In this document: piece after piece, positions 19,032 through 27,124 of the stretch
How positions within the stretch are numbered: the first letter of the stretch is position 1
Layout of the letters: every line of letters starts with the position of its first letter
NCBI GenBank assembly: GCA_002928735.1
Contig: PERL01000007.1
Location: forward strand, 1 to 64,000
Source of the DNA: Hyphomicrobium sp.
GTDB lineage: Bacteria; Pseudomonadota; Alphaproteobacteria; Rhizobiales; Hyphomicrobiaceae
Reading direction: 5' to 3'
Length of the DNA stretch: 64,000 nucleotides
The notes under the pieces: model-generated
Database searches by the model: none
Seen by the model: the letters and a program-made list of their open reading frames with translations, nothing else
Told to the model about the DNA's origin: nothing
Position numbers and translations under genes: made by a program

Positions 19032-19424
19032 ATGAAGCTGCTGCTCCTAGTCTCGGCGGGCGGCGCAATCGGAGCAGCCCTCCGCCTCCTCACCTATCAG
19101 GCCTTTGCCAATGCCGCGGTCGCGCGCGGCGGGCCGATCTTTCCGTGGGCGACGCTAACTGTGAACGTCGTCGGATCGTTCCTAATGGGCCTTGCCGTCG
19201 TGACAATCCTCGAACGCTTCGATGGCTCGCCGGAATTGCGCGCCTTCTTGATGGCCGGCATCCTCGGCGGCTTCACAACCTTCTCCGCCTTCTCTCTCGA
19301 TGCCGTCGATCTCTATGCGACCCGCTCGCTCGAAGCCGTGGCCGCCTACATCGGCGCGTCTGTTATTCTTTCCATCGCGGGTCTCGCCGCCGGCATGGCG
19401 CTCGCACGTTGGACCCTCACATGA
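19032..19424 (+). CDS. crcB: Fluoride exporter FluC/CrcB
   Basis: A dual-topology fluoride channel of the inner membrane. The 130-residue protein has four hydrophobic segments, the GGAIGAALRLLTY start, the WATLTVNVVGSFLMGL helix and the GGFTTFSAFSLDA signature with the pore Phe residues and sodium-site region. The end overlaps the RluA-family gene by four bases (ATGA). No fluoride riboswitch could be recognised in the 66-base upstream gap. Confidence 0.94.
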   Translation: MKLLLLVSAGGAIGAALRLLTYQAFANAAVARGGPIFPWATLTVNVVGSFLMGLAVVTILERFDGSPELRAFLMAGILGGFTTFSAFSLDAVDLYATRSLEAVAAYIGASVILSIAGLAAGMALARWTLT

Positions 19425-20455
19425 TCACGACCAAAGACACGGCCAAGGAAAAGCCGAACAGCCCCAAAGTCGAAACCATGACGGTTGGGGCTGGCGAAGG
19501 CGAGATGCGTCTCGACCGCTGGTTTCGCGTCCACTTCCCCGAAGTCGGCTACAGCTATCTGCAAAAGCTGCTGCGCTCCGGCCAAGTCCGCGTCGACAGC
19601 AAGCGCGCCCAGGCCAACGACCGGTTGAGCGAAGGCCAGGAAATCCGCGTCCCCGCCATCATCCGCCAGCCCAAGACATCCAAGCCCGGCCTCAAGGCCC
19701 CGCCCGGCGTCTCGAAGGGCGACCGTGACATCATCGAGAAAATGATCATCTTCGAGGATGATGAAGTCCTCGTTCTCAACAAGCCCGCCGGCATCGCCGT
19801 TCAAGGTGGAACGGGCACCAAACGCCATATCGATGGCATGCTCGCCGGCATGGCCGACCGCTTCGGCGGCGACCGTCCGCGTCTCGTCCATCGTCTCGAT
19901 CGCGACACGTCCGGCGTCCTGCTTGTTGCAAAGACCAGAAATGCCGCCGCCAAACTCGGCCGCACCTTCCAGACCCGCTCCGCCGCCAAGACCTACTGGG
20001 CCCTCGTCAAAGGCGTTCCCCATCCCACCCAAGGCAAGATCGAAGCCGCTCTCGTGAAGGCGGCCGGCCCCGATGGCGATCGCATCCGCAAGGCCGAACC
20101 GGGCGAACAAAAGGAAGCGATGCACGCCACCACGCACTATTCCGTCATCGATCGCGTTGGCCGCAAAGCCGCCTGGGTCTCCTTAAAACCCGTCACTGGC
20201 CGCCAGCACCAATTGCGCGCGCACATGTCGATCATCGGCCACCCCATTGTCGGCGACCCGAAATACGAAGGCGGCATGGATCTGCCGGCGGAGAACATGG
20301 ACAACAACCTGCACCTCCATGCCCGCCGTCTGATCATTCCGCACCCGTCGGGCCGTGGAAAAATAGATGTGACTGCCCCGCTTCCTCCCCATATGCGTCG
20401 CACCTGGGACCTTTTGGGATTGGATGCGGCCAAGTATTCTGCGGACGAAGACTGA
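19421..20455 (+). CDS. rluC: RluA-family 23S rRNA pseudouridine synthase (RluC-like)
   Basis: It isomerises uridines to pseudouridine in rRNA. ATG 19421 sits in the fluC stop (ATGA), giving 344 residues. An S4 RNA-binding domain covers about residues 28-85 (MRLDRWFRVHFPEVGYSYLQKLL region). The catalytic motif HRLDRDTSG has Asp160, and the KPVTGRQHQLRAH segment is typical of the RluC/RluD group. RluC is the best guess from length and S4 domain; RluD cannot be excluded. Confidence 0.9.
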   Translation: MITTKDTAKEKPNSPKVETMTVGAGEGEMRLDRWFRVHFPEVGYSYLQKLLRSGQVRVDSKRAQANDRLSEGQEIRVPAIIRQPKTSKPGLKAPPGVSKGDRDIIEKMIIFEDDEVLVLNKPAGIAVQGGTGTKRHIDGMLAGMADRFGGDRPRLVHRLDRDTSGVLLVAKTRNAAAKLGRTFQTRSAAKTYWALVKGVPHPTQGKIEAALVKAAGPDGDRIRKAEPGEQKEAMHATTHYSVIDRVGRKAAWVSLKPVTGRQHQLRAHMSIIGHPIVGDPKYEGGMDLPAENMDNNLHLHARRLIIPHPSGRGKIDVTAPLPPHMRRTWDLLGLDAAKYSADED

Positions 20456-20473
20456 TCGGGGCGGGGAGCAGCC

Positions 20474-20761
20474 ATGACCACAGAAGCCATGACCACGGAA
20501 ATCATCCAGATCATCGTCAATTGGCTGCCGATCCTTGTGTTGGTCGGCGTCTTTCTCTACGTCGCCCGCCGCAGCCAAAGCGTCTATTCTGGCCGCAACG
20601 GCAAGACGCACGGTGAAATGCTGGAAGAGTACATCGTGGAAATGAAGCGCCAGAACGATCTAATCGAGAAGATCGTTCAGGATCAGGAAGCCCGCCTGCA
20701 GCGTCTTGAAACAACGAAGCGCTCATCGTCCGGCGGCAGCGGCGGCGGTGGGGCGCGCTGA
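20474..20761 (+). CDS. Small membrane protein with coiled coil, unknown
   Basis: A 95-residue protein with one membrane segment at about residues 14-30, a charged helical stretch (EEYIVEMKRQNDLIEKIVQDQEARLQRLE region, likely coiled coil) and a Ser/Gly-rich tail. The start follows GGGGAGCAGCC. Its TGA overlaps the ATG of the next small gene, so the two are coupled. The layout (short N-terminus, one helix, coiled coil) recalls PspB/PspC-like or FtsH-associated small proteins, but no family is recognised. Confidence 0.75.
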   Translation: MTTEAMTTEIIQIIVNWLPILVLVGVFLYVARRSQSVYSGRNGKTHGEMLEEYIVEMKRQNDLIEKIVQDQEARLQRLETTKRSSSGGSGGGGAR

Positions 20762-21006
20762 TGATGGCGGACGCCCTGAATATCACGCTGTTCGCACTCT
20801 TCGTTCTCGCCATCGCGGCGATACCGCTCGCCGTTCTACGCCAGTCCGTGCGCCAGACGCGAGGCACGTTCGGTCGCTCGTACGGCAACGTCGTCAACGA
20901 CATGCTGCAACAAAGCGCGCGGCGCTCGGAACTCCTTGTGCGTCTTGTCGAAGCGCGTGAAACCCGCATTGCCCGCCAGGAGCGGCGCGCGGAGGGCGGC
21001 CGTTGA
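20761..21006 (+). CDS. Small basic membrane protein, unknown
   Basis: An 81-residue protein with one hydrophobic segment at about 7-25 followed by an Arg-rich amphipathic helix (LVRLVEARETRIARQERR). It starts in the stop codon of the preceding gene and its own stop overlaps the TTG start of the HAD gene, so it lies in a tightly coupled series. It resembles its neighbour in layout, so the pair could act together. No family recognised. Confidence 0.7.
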   Translation: MMADALNITLFALFVLAIAAIPLAVLRQSVRQTRGTFGRSYGNVVNDMLQQSARRSELLVRLVEARETRIARQERRAEGGR

Positions 21007-21674
21007 AACTCGTCGTCTTCGATTGCGACGGCACCCTCGTCGACAGCCAGCACATGATCGTGGCCGCCATGGAGCGCGCCTTCGCTGACTTCGGCATGGC
21101 AACGCCTGGACGCGCGGACATCCTCTCCGTCGTCGGCTTATCGCTGGAAGAGGCTGTCCGCCGCCTCGTGCCGCCCGCCTTCGGCACCGACAACACAGCC
21201 TTGGCCGAAGCCTACAAGAGCGCCTTCGGCGACCTGCGCCGCGACAAGGCCCATCAGGAACCCCTCTACCCCGGCGTCCGCGAAACACTTCACGCGCTCG
21301 CCAACGAACCCGGCGTCTTGCTCGGTGTGGCCACCGGCAAGAGCCGCCGCGGGCTGGCTGCCGTTCTTGAACGCGAAGGTCTCACCGATCTTTTCGTCAC
21401 ACTGCAGACCGCTGATACGCACCCCTCCAAGCCCCATCCCGCTATGCTACAGGCCGCCATGGCCGAAGCCGGCACGGAAGCCCATCGCACACTCATGGTC
21501 GGCGACACGACGTATGACATCGGCATGGCCCGCGATGCTGGCGCCCGCGCCATCGGCGTCGCCTGGGGCTATCATCCGGTCGCCGAATTGGAAGCAGCCG
21601 GCGCCCACCGCGTGCTCGCCGACAGCCTGATGCTGTCGGAAGCGCTCAGCGACGAACTGCGAAATCTGGATTGA
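21003..21674 (+). CDS. HAD-superfamily phosphatase, Gph-like
   Basis: A cytoplasmic phosphohydrolase of the phosphoglycolate phosphatase type. The 223-residue protein has motif I FDCDGTLVDS with nucleophile Asp7 and Asp9, a helical cap, motif II VATGKS, Lys in HPSKPHPAM and motif IV GDTTYDIGMARDAG. The start is TTG at 21003, overlapping the previous stop by four bases. It lies between rluC and the ATP12 gene, as in many Rhizobiales. The substrate is not predictable from sequence alone. Confidence 0.88.
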   Translation: MKLVVFDCDGTLVDSQHMIVAAMERAFADFGMATPGRADILSVVGLSLEEAVRRLVPPAFGTDNTALAEAYKSAFGDLRRDKAHQEPLYPGVRETLHALANEPGVLLGVATGKSRRGLAAVLEREGLTDLFVTLQTADTHPSKPHPAMLQAAMAEAGTEAHRTLMVGDTTYDIGMARDAGARAIGVAWGYHPVAELEAAGAHRVLADSLMLSEALSDELRNLD

Positions 21675-21678
21675 CGCC

Positions 21679-22458
21679 ATGACCGACAACGACGCGGATC
21701 AACCCATCTCCACTGGCGGACCGAAAGGTCCCATAAAAGATTCGCTGCGTCAGCCCCTGCCGAAGCGTTTCTATAAAGACGTGACGCTCGCCCCGGCCCG
21801 CACCGGCACCGGTTACGAAGTCCACCTCGATGGGCGCCCGCTCCGCACCCCCCTGAAGCGCATCCTTATCATCGCCGAACCCGCCTTCGCCGATCTCGTC
21901 GTCGAAGAGTGGCGCGCGCAAACGGCTGTCATTGATCCCGCCGCGATGCCGGCCACGCGCTTAGCCAACAGCGCGATCGATACCGTCGCCGACAACCGCG
22001 CCGCAGTCGCCGATGAGATCGTCGCCTACGCCGGCAGCGACCTGCTCTGCTACCGCGCCGCGAACCCGTCGGGCCTCGTCTCCCGCCAGAACGACGTCTG
22101 GGATCCCATCCTCAAAGCGGTCGAAGAAACCATTGGCGCCCGCTTTATCCGAGCCGAAGGCATCGTCCATGCCGCCCAGCCCGAGGCGGTGCCCCACAAG
22201 GTCGCCGCTGCCATCGAAGGCCTGTCCGACCTCCAATTGGCCGCCGCCCAGCTCATCACGACCTTGACCGGCTCCGCCATCCTCGCCATCGCCCACGTCC
22301 GCGGCCTGATTGATGCCGACGCCGTCTGGAGCGCCGCCCACCTCGACGAGGATTGGCAGATCGCCTTGTGGGGACCCGACGAGGAGGCCGCAGCCCGCCG
22401 CGCCGTCCACGAGCGCGACTTCCGCGCTGCCGCAGCCGCTCTGGCGGCCAAAGCCTAA
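21679..22458 (+). CDS. ATP12-family F1-ATPase assembly chaperone
   Basis: ATP12 proteins bind the free alpha subunit of F1-ATPase; alphaproteobacteria and mitochondria share them. The 259-residue product has RFYKDVTLAPARTG, the VHLDGRPLRTP motif, VEEWRAQ, and MPATRLANSAID, with LCYRA and RQNDVWDPIL further on. It follows the HAD gene after four bases. It supports the alphaproteobacterial origin of the window. Confidence 0.93.
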   Translation: MTDNDADQPISTGGPKGPIKDSLRQPLPKRFYKDVTLAPARTGTGYEVHLDGRPLRTPLKRILIIAEPAFADLVVEEWRAQTAVIDPAAMPATRLANSAIDTVADNRAAVADEIVAYAGSDLLCYRAANPSGLVSRQNDVWDPILKAVEETIGARFIRAEGIVHAAQPEAVPHKVAAAIEGLSDLQLAAAQLITTLTGSAILAIAHVRGLIDADAVWSAAHLDEDWQIALWGPDEEAAARRAVHERDFRAAAAALAAKA

Positions 22459-22620
22459 CGGCTCCCGGCCTTGGAAATGCAACCCACGCCCCCCCGAGGC
22501 CGCTAGGCCCGCCCGCAAGAACCCCCACGTGTCGCGGTTGCACGAACGAACCGCCATGCTATCAACGCGCCCATCTCCTTTAAATCCGGGGTCACCCCAA
22601 GAACGCACGGTGGAACATCC

Positions 22621-24153
22621 ATGAAGGACGTCATCGAAGAGCTCCAGCGCCGCCGCGACAACGCCCGTCTGGGCGGCGGCAAGGCCCGCATCGACGCCCA
22701 GCACTCGAAGGGCAAGCTGACCGCCCGCGAGCGCATCGAACTGCTGATGGACGAAAACTCCTTCGAAGAATTCGACACCTTCGTCGAGCATCGTTGCACC
22801 GAATTCGGCATGGAAAAAAACAAAACCCCCGGCGACGGTGTCGTCACCGGCTGGGGCACCATCAACGGCCGCGTCGTTTACGTCTTCGCCAAGGACTTCA
22901 CCGTGCTCGGTGGCTCTCTGTCGGAGAGCCACGCCCGCAAGATGATCAAGATCCAAGATATGGCGCTGAAGAACCGTGCGCCTCTGATCGGTTTGTTCGA
23001 TGCTGGCGGCGCACGCATTCAAGAAGGTGTCGACGCGCTGGGCGGCTATGGCGAAGTGTTCCAGCGCAACGTGCTGGCGTCGGGCGTTATTCCGCAGATC
23101 TCCGTCATCATGGGACCATGCGCCGGCGGCGACGTCTATTGCCCCGCCATGACCGACTTCATCTTCATGGTGAAAGACACGAGCTACATGTTCGTGACCG
23201 GCCCCGACGTCGTCAAAACCGTCACCAACGAAACCGTTACGGCGGAAGAACTCGGCGGCGCCAAGGTCCACACCACGAAATCGTCGATTGCCGACGGCGC
23301 TTACGAGAACGACGTTGAGACGCTGCTGCAGATGCGCCGTCTCATGGACTTCCTGCCCTCGAACAACAAGTCGGGCGTTCCCGTCCTGCCGACCTCAGAC
23401 AGCCCCGACCGCGAGGACAAGTCTCTCGACACCCTGATCCCGGACAACCCGAACAAGCCTTACGACATGAAGGAGCTGATCCTCAAAGTCGTGGACGAGG
23501 CGGATTTCTTCGAAATTCAGGAGGGCTTCGCCAAGAACATCATCACCGGTTTTGCGCGCATGGAAGGCAACACCGTGGGCATCATCGCCAATCAGCCGAT
23601 GGTGTTGGCCGGCGTGCTCGACAGCGACGCGTCGCGCAAGGCGGCCCGTTTCGTGCGCTTCTGCGACTGCTTCGAAATCCCGATCGTCACCTTCGTGGAC
23701 GTTCCGGGCTTCCTCCCCGGCACCGCGCAGGAATACGGCGGCCTGATCAAGCACGGCGCCAAGCTGCTCTTCGCCTACGCCGAAGCCACCGTTCCGAAGA
23801 TCACTGTCATCACGCGCAAGGGCTACGGCGGCGCCTACGTCGTTATGAGCTCCAAGCACATCCGCGGCGACCTCAACTATGCCTGGCCGACGGCCGAAAT
23901 CGCCGTCATGGGCGCCAAGGGTGCCGCCGAGATCATCCATCGTGCAGACGCCGGCGACCCCGAAAAGCTCGCCGCCCGCATCGAGGAGTACAAGGCCCGC
24001 TTCGCCAATCCATTCGTCGCCGCCGAACGCGGCTACATCGACGAAGTCATCCTCCCCCACGGGACCCGCCGCCGCATCTGTCGCGGCCTCAACATGCTGC
24101 GCAACAAGACCCTCGAAAACCCCTGGAAGAAGCACGACAACATCCCGCTGTAA
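22621..24153 (+). CDS. pccB: Propionyl-CoA carboxylase beta subunit
   Basis: The carboxyltransferase subunit, which transfers CO2 from carboxybiotin to propionyl-CoA to make methylmalonyl-CoA. The 510-residue product has the two crotonase-like halves, with the [17 protein letters not shown] and [27 protein letters not shown] motifs and the acyl-CoA site VPGFLPG. The product length matches PccB. Its partner pccA is 16 kb away. The 162-base upstream gap has a TTGCAC/CTATCA promoter-like pair at about 22538-22563. An intrinsic terminator follows. Confidence 0.95.
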   Translation: MKDVIEELQRRRDNARLGGGKARIDAQHSKGKLTARERIELLMDENSFEEFDTFVEHRCTEFGMEKNKTPGDGVVTGWGTINGRVVYVFAKDFTVLGGSLSESHARKMIKIQDMALKNRAPLIGLFDAGGARIQEGVDALGGYGEVFQRNVLASGVIPQISVIMGPCAGGDVYCPAMTDFIFMVKDTSYMFVTGPDVVKTVTNETVTAEELGGAKVHTTKSSIADGAYENDVETLLQMRRLMDFLPSNNKSGVPVLPTSDSPDREDKSLDTLIPDNPNKPYDMKELILKVVDEADFFEIQEGFAKNIITGFARMEGNTVGIIANQPMVLAGVLDSDASRKAARFVRFCDCFEIPIVTFVDVPGFLPGTAQEYGGLIKHGAKLLFAYAEATVPKITVITRKGYGGAYVVMSSKHIRGDLNYAWPTAEIAVMGAKGAAEIIHRADAGDPEKLAARIEEYKARFANPFVAAERGYIDEVILPHGTRRRICRGLNMLRNKTLENPWKKHDNIPL

Positions 24154-24180
24154 GCTTCGCGCGACAGGTTTTGCAGGATT

Positions 24181-24212
24181 AGGCCGGTCCAACTCGGGCT
24201 GGCCTTTTTCGT
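24181..24212 (+). terminator. Intrinsic terminator after pccB
   Basis: AGGCCGGTCC at 24181-24190 pairs with GGGCTGGCCT at 24196-24205 (two G-U pairs) around AACTC, then a T-run. Confidence 0.85.
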
Positions 24213-24275
24213 TGCCCCTTTCCGGCCATCAGAATCGCGCAACACATCCGTGCAATCAGCCCGCCGGAATCCAGC

Positions 24276-24785
24276 ATGACCCTCGACGAATTTCGCGCCT
24301 ACCTCGCCAAGCCCGGCGCCCCGCTTTCTGAGGCTGAGATCACCGCCTTCGAAAAAGATATCGGCACCAGCCTCCCCGATGACTATCGCGCATTCCTGCA
24401 AGCGGTAAACGGCGGCTGGGTCGGTGGCGCTCTGCTCATCACCGGCGCGACGGGCGACGGTGAACCCATCGATAGCGATCTCCACCACATCGGCGGCCTG
24501 CGCTCAGAACCACATATGGACCTGCGCGCCGCCCGCGCCACGTATCAGGATTGGCTCGCCCGCATCCCCCGCGACCTCATCTGGATCATGGATGACTCGA
24601 CCGGCAACGCCATCTGCCTCGGCATCGCCGGCGATGCGCGCGGCAAGGTCTATTTCTGGGACCACGAATTGGAACCCGATCTCGACGAAACCGACGGCAC
24701 CATCGAAGGCATGGGCAACATCAGCCTCATCGCCCATTCATTCGCGTCGTTCTTCTCCGGCCTACAGTTGGCCGCCCGCGTCTAA
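24276..24785 (+). CDS. SMI1/KNR4 (SUKH-type) domain protein
   Basis: The 169-residue protein has the SUKH fold signature, with PLSEAEITAFEKDIGTSLPDDYRAFL near the N-terminus, NGG, and the C-terminal IAHSFASFFSGL helix. Many SUKH proteins are immunity proteins to polymorphic or contact-dependent toxins, but single-domain cytoplasmic forms of unknown role are also common. No toxin gene neighbours it here. Its stop overlaps the stop of the convergent nucleoside transporter. Confidence 0.85.
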   Translation: MTLDEFRAYLAKPGAPLSEAEITAFEKDIGTSLPDDYRAFLQAVNGGWVGGALLITGATGDGEPIDSDLHHIGGLRSEPHMDLRAARATYQDWLARIPRDLIWIMDDSTGNAICLGIAGDARGKVYFWDHELEPDLDETDGTIEGMGNISLIAHSFASFFSGLQLAARV

Positions 24786-26065
24786 CCGGCCCCTGCCAAC
24801 GGCGCCACGATCCCCACCACCGCCGCGGTCATCAGCGTCGCCAGCGTCCCCGATACGATCGTGCGCAACCCGAGATCCGTGATCTCCGCCCGCCGCTCCG
24901 GTACCATCGCCACCAAGCCCCCCACCATGATGCCGAGACTTCCGAAGTTGGCAAACCCGCATAGCGCATACGTCATGATGAGGCGCGAGCGCTCCGACAG
25001 CTCCCCCTCCGGCAGTCCCGCCATCTGCAGGTAGGCAACGAATTCGTTGAGCACCGTCTTGATGCCGATGAGCGCGCCCGCCGTCCCAGCCTCAGCCCAC
25101 GGAATGCCAATCAGGAAAGCCAGCGGCGCAAACACCCAACCGAACACGCGCTGCAACGACAGGTCGAGCCCGAATGGTGCCGCCACCGCGCTAAGCCCCA
25201 TGTTGATCAGCGAGACGAGAGCCACCGCGACAATCAGCATCGCGGTCACGCCGACGAGCAGCCCGACCCCTTCGCGCGTCCCCGTTGCAATTGCCTCCAT
25301 CGCCGATCCCGGATCGCCCTCCAGCACAACGGCGGCCGGCTCCGGTGCCGGGTCAACGTCCCCCGGCACCATCAGCGCCGCGATCAGCAGCGCCGCCGGA
25401 ACGCTGATCACCGACGCGACGATGAGATGCCCCGCCGCCCCCGGAACGCTGTTGCCCAAAATGCTCGCGTAAAGCGCCAGAACCGTGCCCGCAATCCCCG
25501 CCATCCCGACCGTCATCGTCGCAAAAAGCCCGGACCGGCTCATGGCTTTGAGATACGGTTTGATCAGCAGCGGCGCTTCCACCATGCCGATGAAAATGTT
25601 CGCCGCCGCCCCCGTTGCAACCGCACCGCCGACACCCATCGAGCGCTCCAGCGCCCACGCAAAGCCGCGCACCACGCGCTGCAAGATGCCCCAGTGATAG
25701 AGCAGCTTCGACAACACGCTCACAATCAAGATCAGCGGCAGCGCCTGGAAGGCCAGCACGAAACTGTGTTCGGGCTTCGCAATCTCATAAGGCGCCGGCC
25801 CACCGGCCAAATGCCCGAATACGAGCCGCACCCCATCGAGCGTTGCCGTTTGCAGCGCACTGATCGCCCACCCCGGCCACTCGAAGAGCCCGCGCAGAAA
25901 CGGAACATTCAACAGCAGCCCGGCGATCAAGAACTGAATGGCAATCGCTACGAGCGCCATCCGCACAACCCCGGCACCCGCGAGCGCCTCGCGCCGCTCA
26001 CTCAGCGCCCACGCGATCGCCGGGATCGCGACGAGGCCGAGCAACCCCTGCATCTGATCCATCAT
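24782..26065 (-). CDS. Nucleoside transporter, CNT/NupC family
   Basis: A concentrative nucleoside:cation symporter of the inner membrane. The 427-residue protein has about nine or ten hydrophobic segments, with the family motifs FVLAFQALPLILIVSVLS, GMVEAPLLIKPYL and GIKTVLNEFVAYLQM, and the YALCGFANFGSLGIMVGG segment. It starts 28 bases after the end of panC on the same strand, so co-transcription is likely. The 3' end overlaps the stop of the convergent SUKH gene by three bases. Confidence 0.92.
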   Translation of the reverse strand: MMDQMQGLLGLVAIPAIAWALSERREALAGAGVVRMALVAIAIQFLIAGLLLNVPFLRGLFEWPGWAISALQTATLDGVRLVFGHLAGGPAPYEIAKPEHSFVLAFQALPLILIVSVLSKLLYHWGILQRVVRGFAWALERSMGVGGAVATGAAANIFIGMVEAPLLIKPYLKAMSRSGLFATMTVGMAGIAGTVLALYASILGNSVPGAAGHLIVASVISVPAALLIAALMVPGDVDPAPEPAAVVLEGDPGSAMEAIATGTREGVGLLVGVTAMLIVAVALVSLINMGLSAVAAPFGLDLSLQRVFGWVFAPLAFLIGIPWAEAGTAGALIGIKTVLNEFVAYLQMAGLPEGELSERSRLIMTYALCGFANFGSLGIMVGGLVAMVPERRAEITDLGLRTIVSGTLATLMTAAVVGIVAPLAGAG

Positions 26066-26093
26066 CGCGCCCCCCGAAGCGCCGCCGTCTCAA

Positions 26094-26948
26094 TCACACC
26101 GCGATGTTATCGATCAACCGAGTTGTCCCCAGCCACGCCGCGCCGAGCACGCGCCCCGGCCGCCCCGCCTTCGCCTCGAACGGCGCCAGCGTCTCCGCAT
26201 CCCGCACCGTCAGATAGTCGACCTTCGTAAAGCCCGCCTGCAGCAAATCGTGCGTCGCCACATCAATGGCCTTGTTGATGAGCCCGCCCTTGGCTGCAAT
26301 CGCCGCGATGCCCTTCAAGGCCCGGTTGAGAGCCGGCGCCGCTTCCCGCTCATCCGCCGTCAAATACGCATTGCGCGACGATCGCGCCAACCCATCCCGG
26401 TCCCGCGATGTCGGCGCCGCCACAATCTTCACCGGCAGATTCAAATCGCGAACTGTCTGCCGGATAACGCACAGCTGCTGATAATCCTTCTCCCCGAAAA
26501 TCGCGACATCCGGCGTCACCTGCGAGAACAACTTCGTACACACCGTCCCCACGCCCGCAAAATGATGCGGCCGGAACTCGCCTTCGAGTGGCAGCGCCGC
26601 GCCCTTCGGCGCGACCGTCGTCGCAAACCCATCCGGATACATCTCCTCCGCCGCCGGCGCCCAGATGAGATCGGTCCCCGCCGCCCCCAACTTCTTCGCG
26701 TCACCCGTCTCGTCGCGCGGATACCGCGACAGGTCTTCCGTCGGCCCGAACTGCGTCGGGTTCACGAAAATCGACACCACCGTCCGGTCCGCTTTGCGCC
26801 TAGCCAGAGCAACCAGCGTCAGATGCCCATCGTGCAGCGCCCCCATTGTCGGCACCAGTGCCACGCTTTCGCCGGCCGCCCGCCACTTGTGCACGGCCGA
26901 GCGCAAAGCCTTGACGGTACGAACAATCCGGGGCGGCGGCATAGGCAC
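26094..26948 (-). CDS. panC: Pantothenate synthetase (pantoate-beta-alanine ligase)
   Basis: It joins pantoate and beta-alanine using ATP in coenzyme A synthesis. The 284-residue product has the VPTMGALHDGHL ATP-site motif, FVNPTQFGPTEDLSRYPR and FGEKDYQQL. The start at 26948 is divergent from putA, with 176 bases to the putA ATG. PanB is not in the window. Confidence 0.96.
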   Translation of the reverse strand: MPMPPPRIVRTVKALRSAVHKWRAAGESVALVPTMGALHDGHLTLVALARRKADRTVVSIFVNPTQFGPTEDLSRYPRDETGDAKKLGAAGTDLIWAPAAEEMYPDGFATTVAPKGAALPLEGEFRPHHFAGVGTVCTKLFSQVTPDVAIFGEKDYQQLCVIRQTVRDLNLPVKIVAAPTSRDRDGLARSSRNAYLTADEREAAPALNRALKGIAAIAAKGGLINKAIDVATHDLLQAGFTKVDYLTVRDAETLAPFEAKAGRPGRVLGAAWLGTTRLIDNIAV

Positions 26949-27124
26949 CTCGCGTGCAACCTGTGGCGGAAGAGACCCGGCACAGAACCGCTCCCCAGGA
27001 AAGCCGTCAAGGGGCCCGCGAAGATGAGCCTTGTCCCGCCAACAACGGCGCCCAATCTGCTAGTCTCAACGCCGGATCGAATCGCCCGCAGACGGGCGCT
27101 CAGCGGTTGGAACGGATCGAACGC

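Noticed and set aside
25427-26230. A long Arg/Pro-rich open frame opposite the nucleoside transporter and panC
   Set aside because: Composition is that of a GC-rich shadow frame and it has no motif or ribosome-binding site.
26954-27124. Longer PutA with a 57-residue N-terminal extension
   Set aside because: The extra part is low-complexity, has no ribosome-binding site, and would overlap the panC-putA divergent promoter region.
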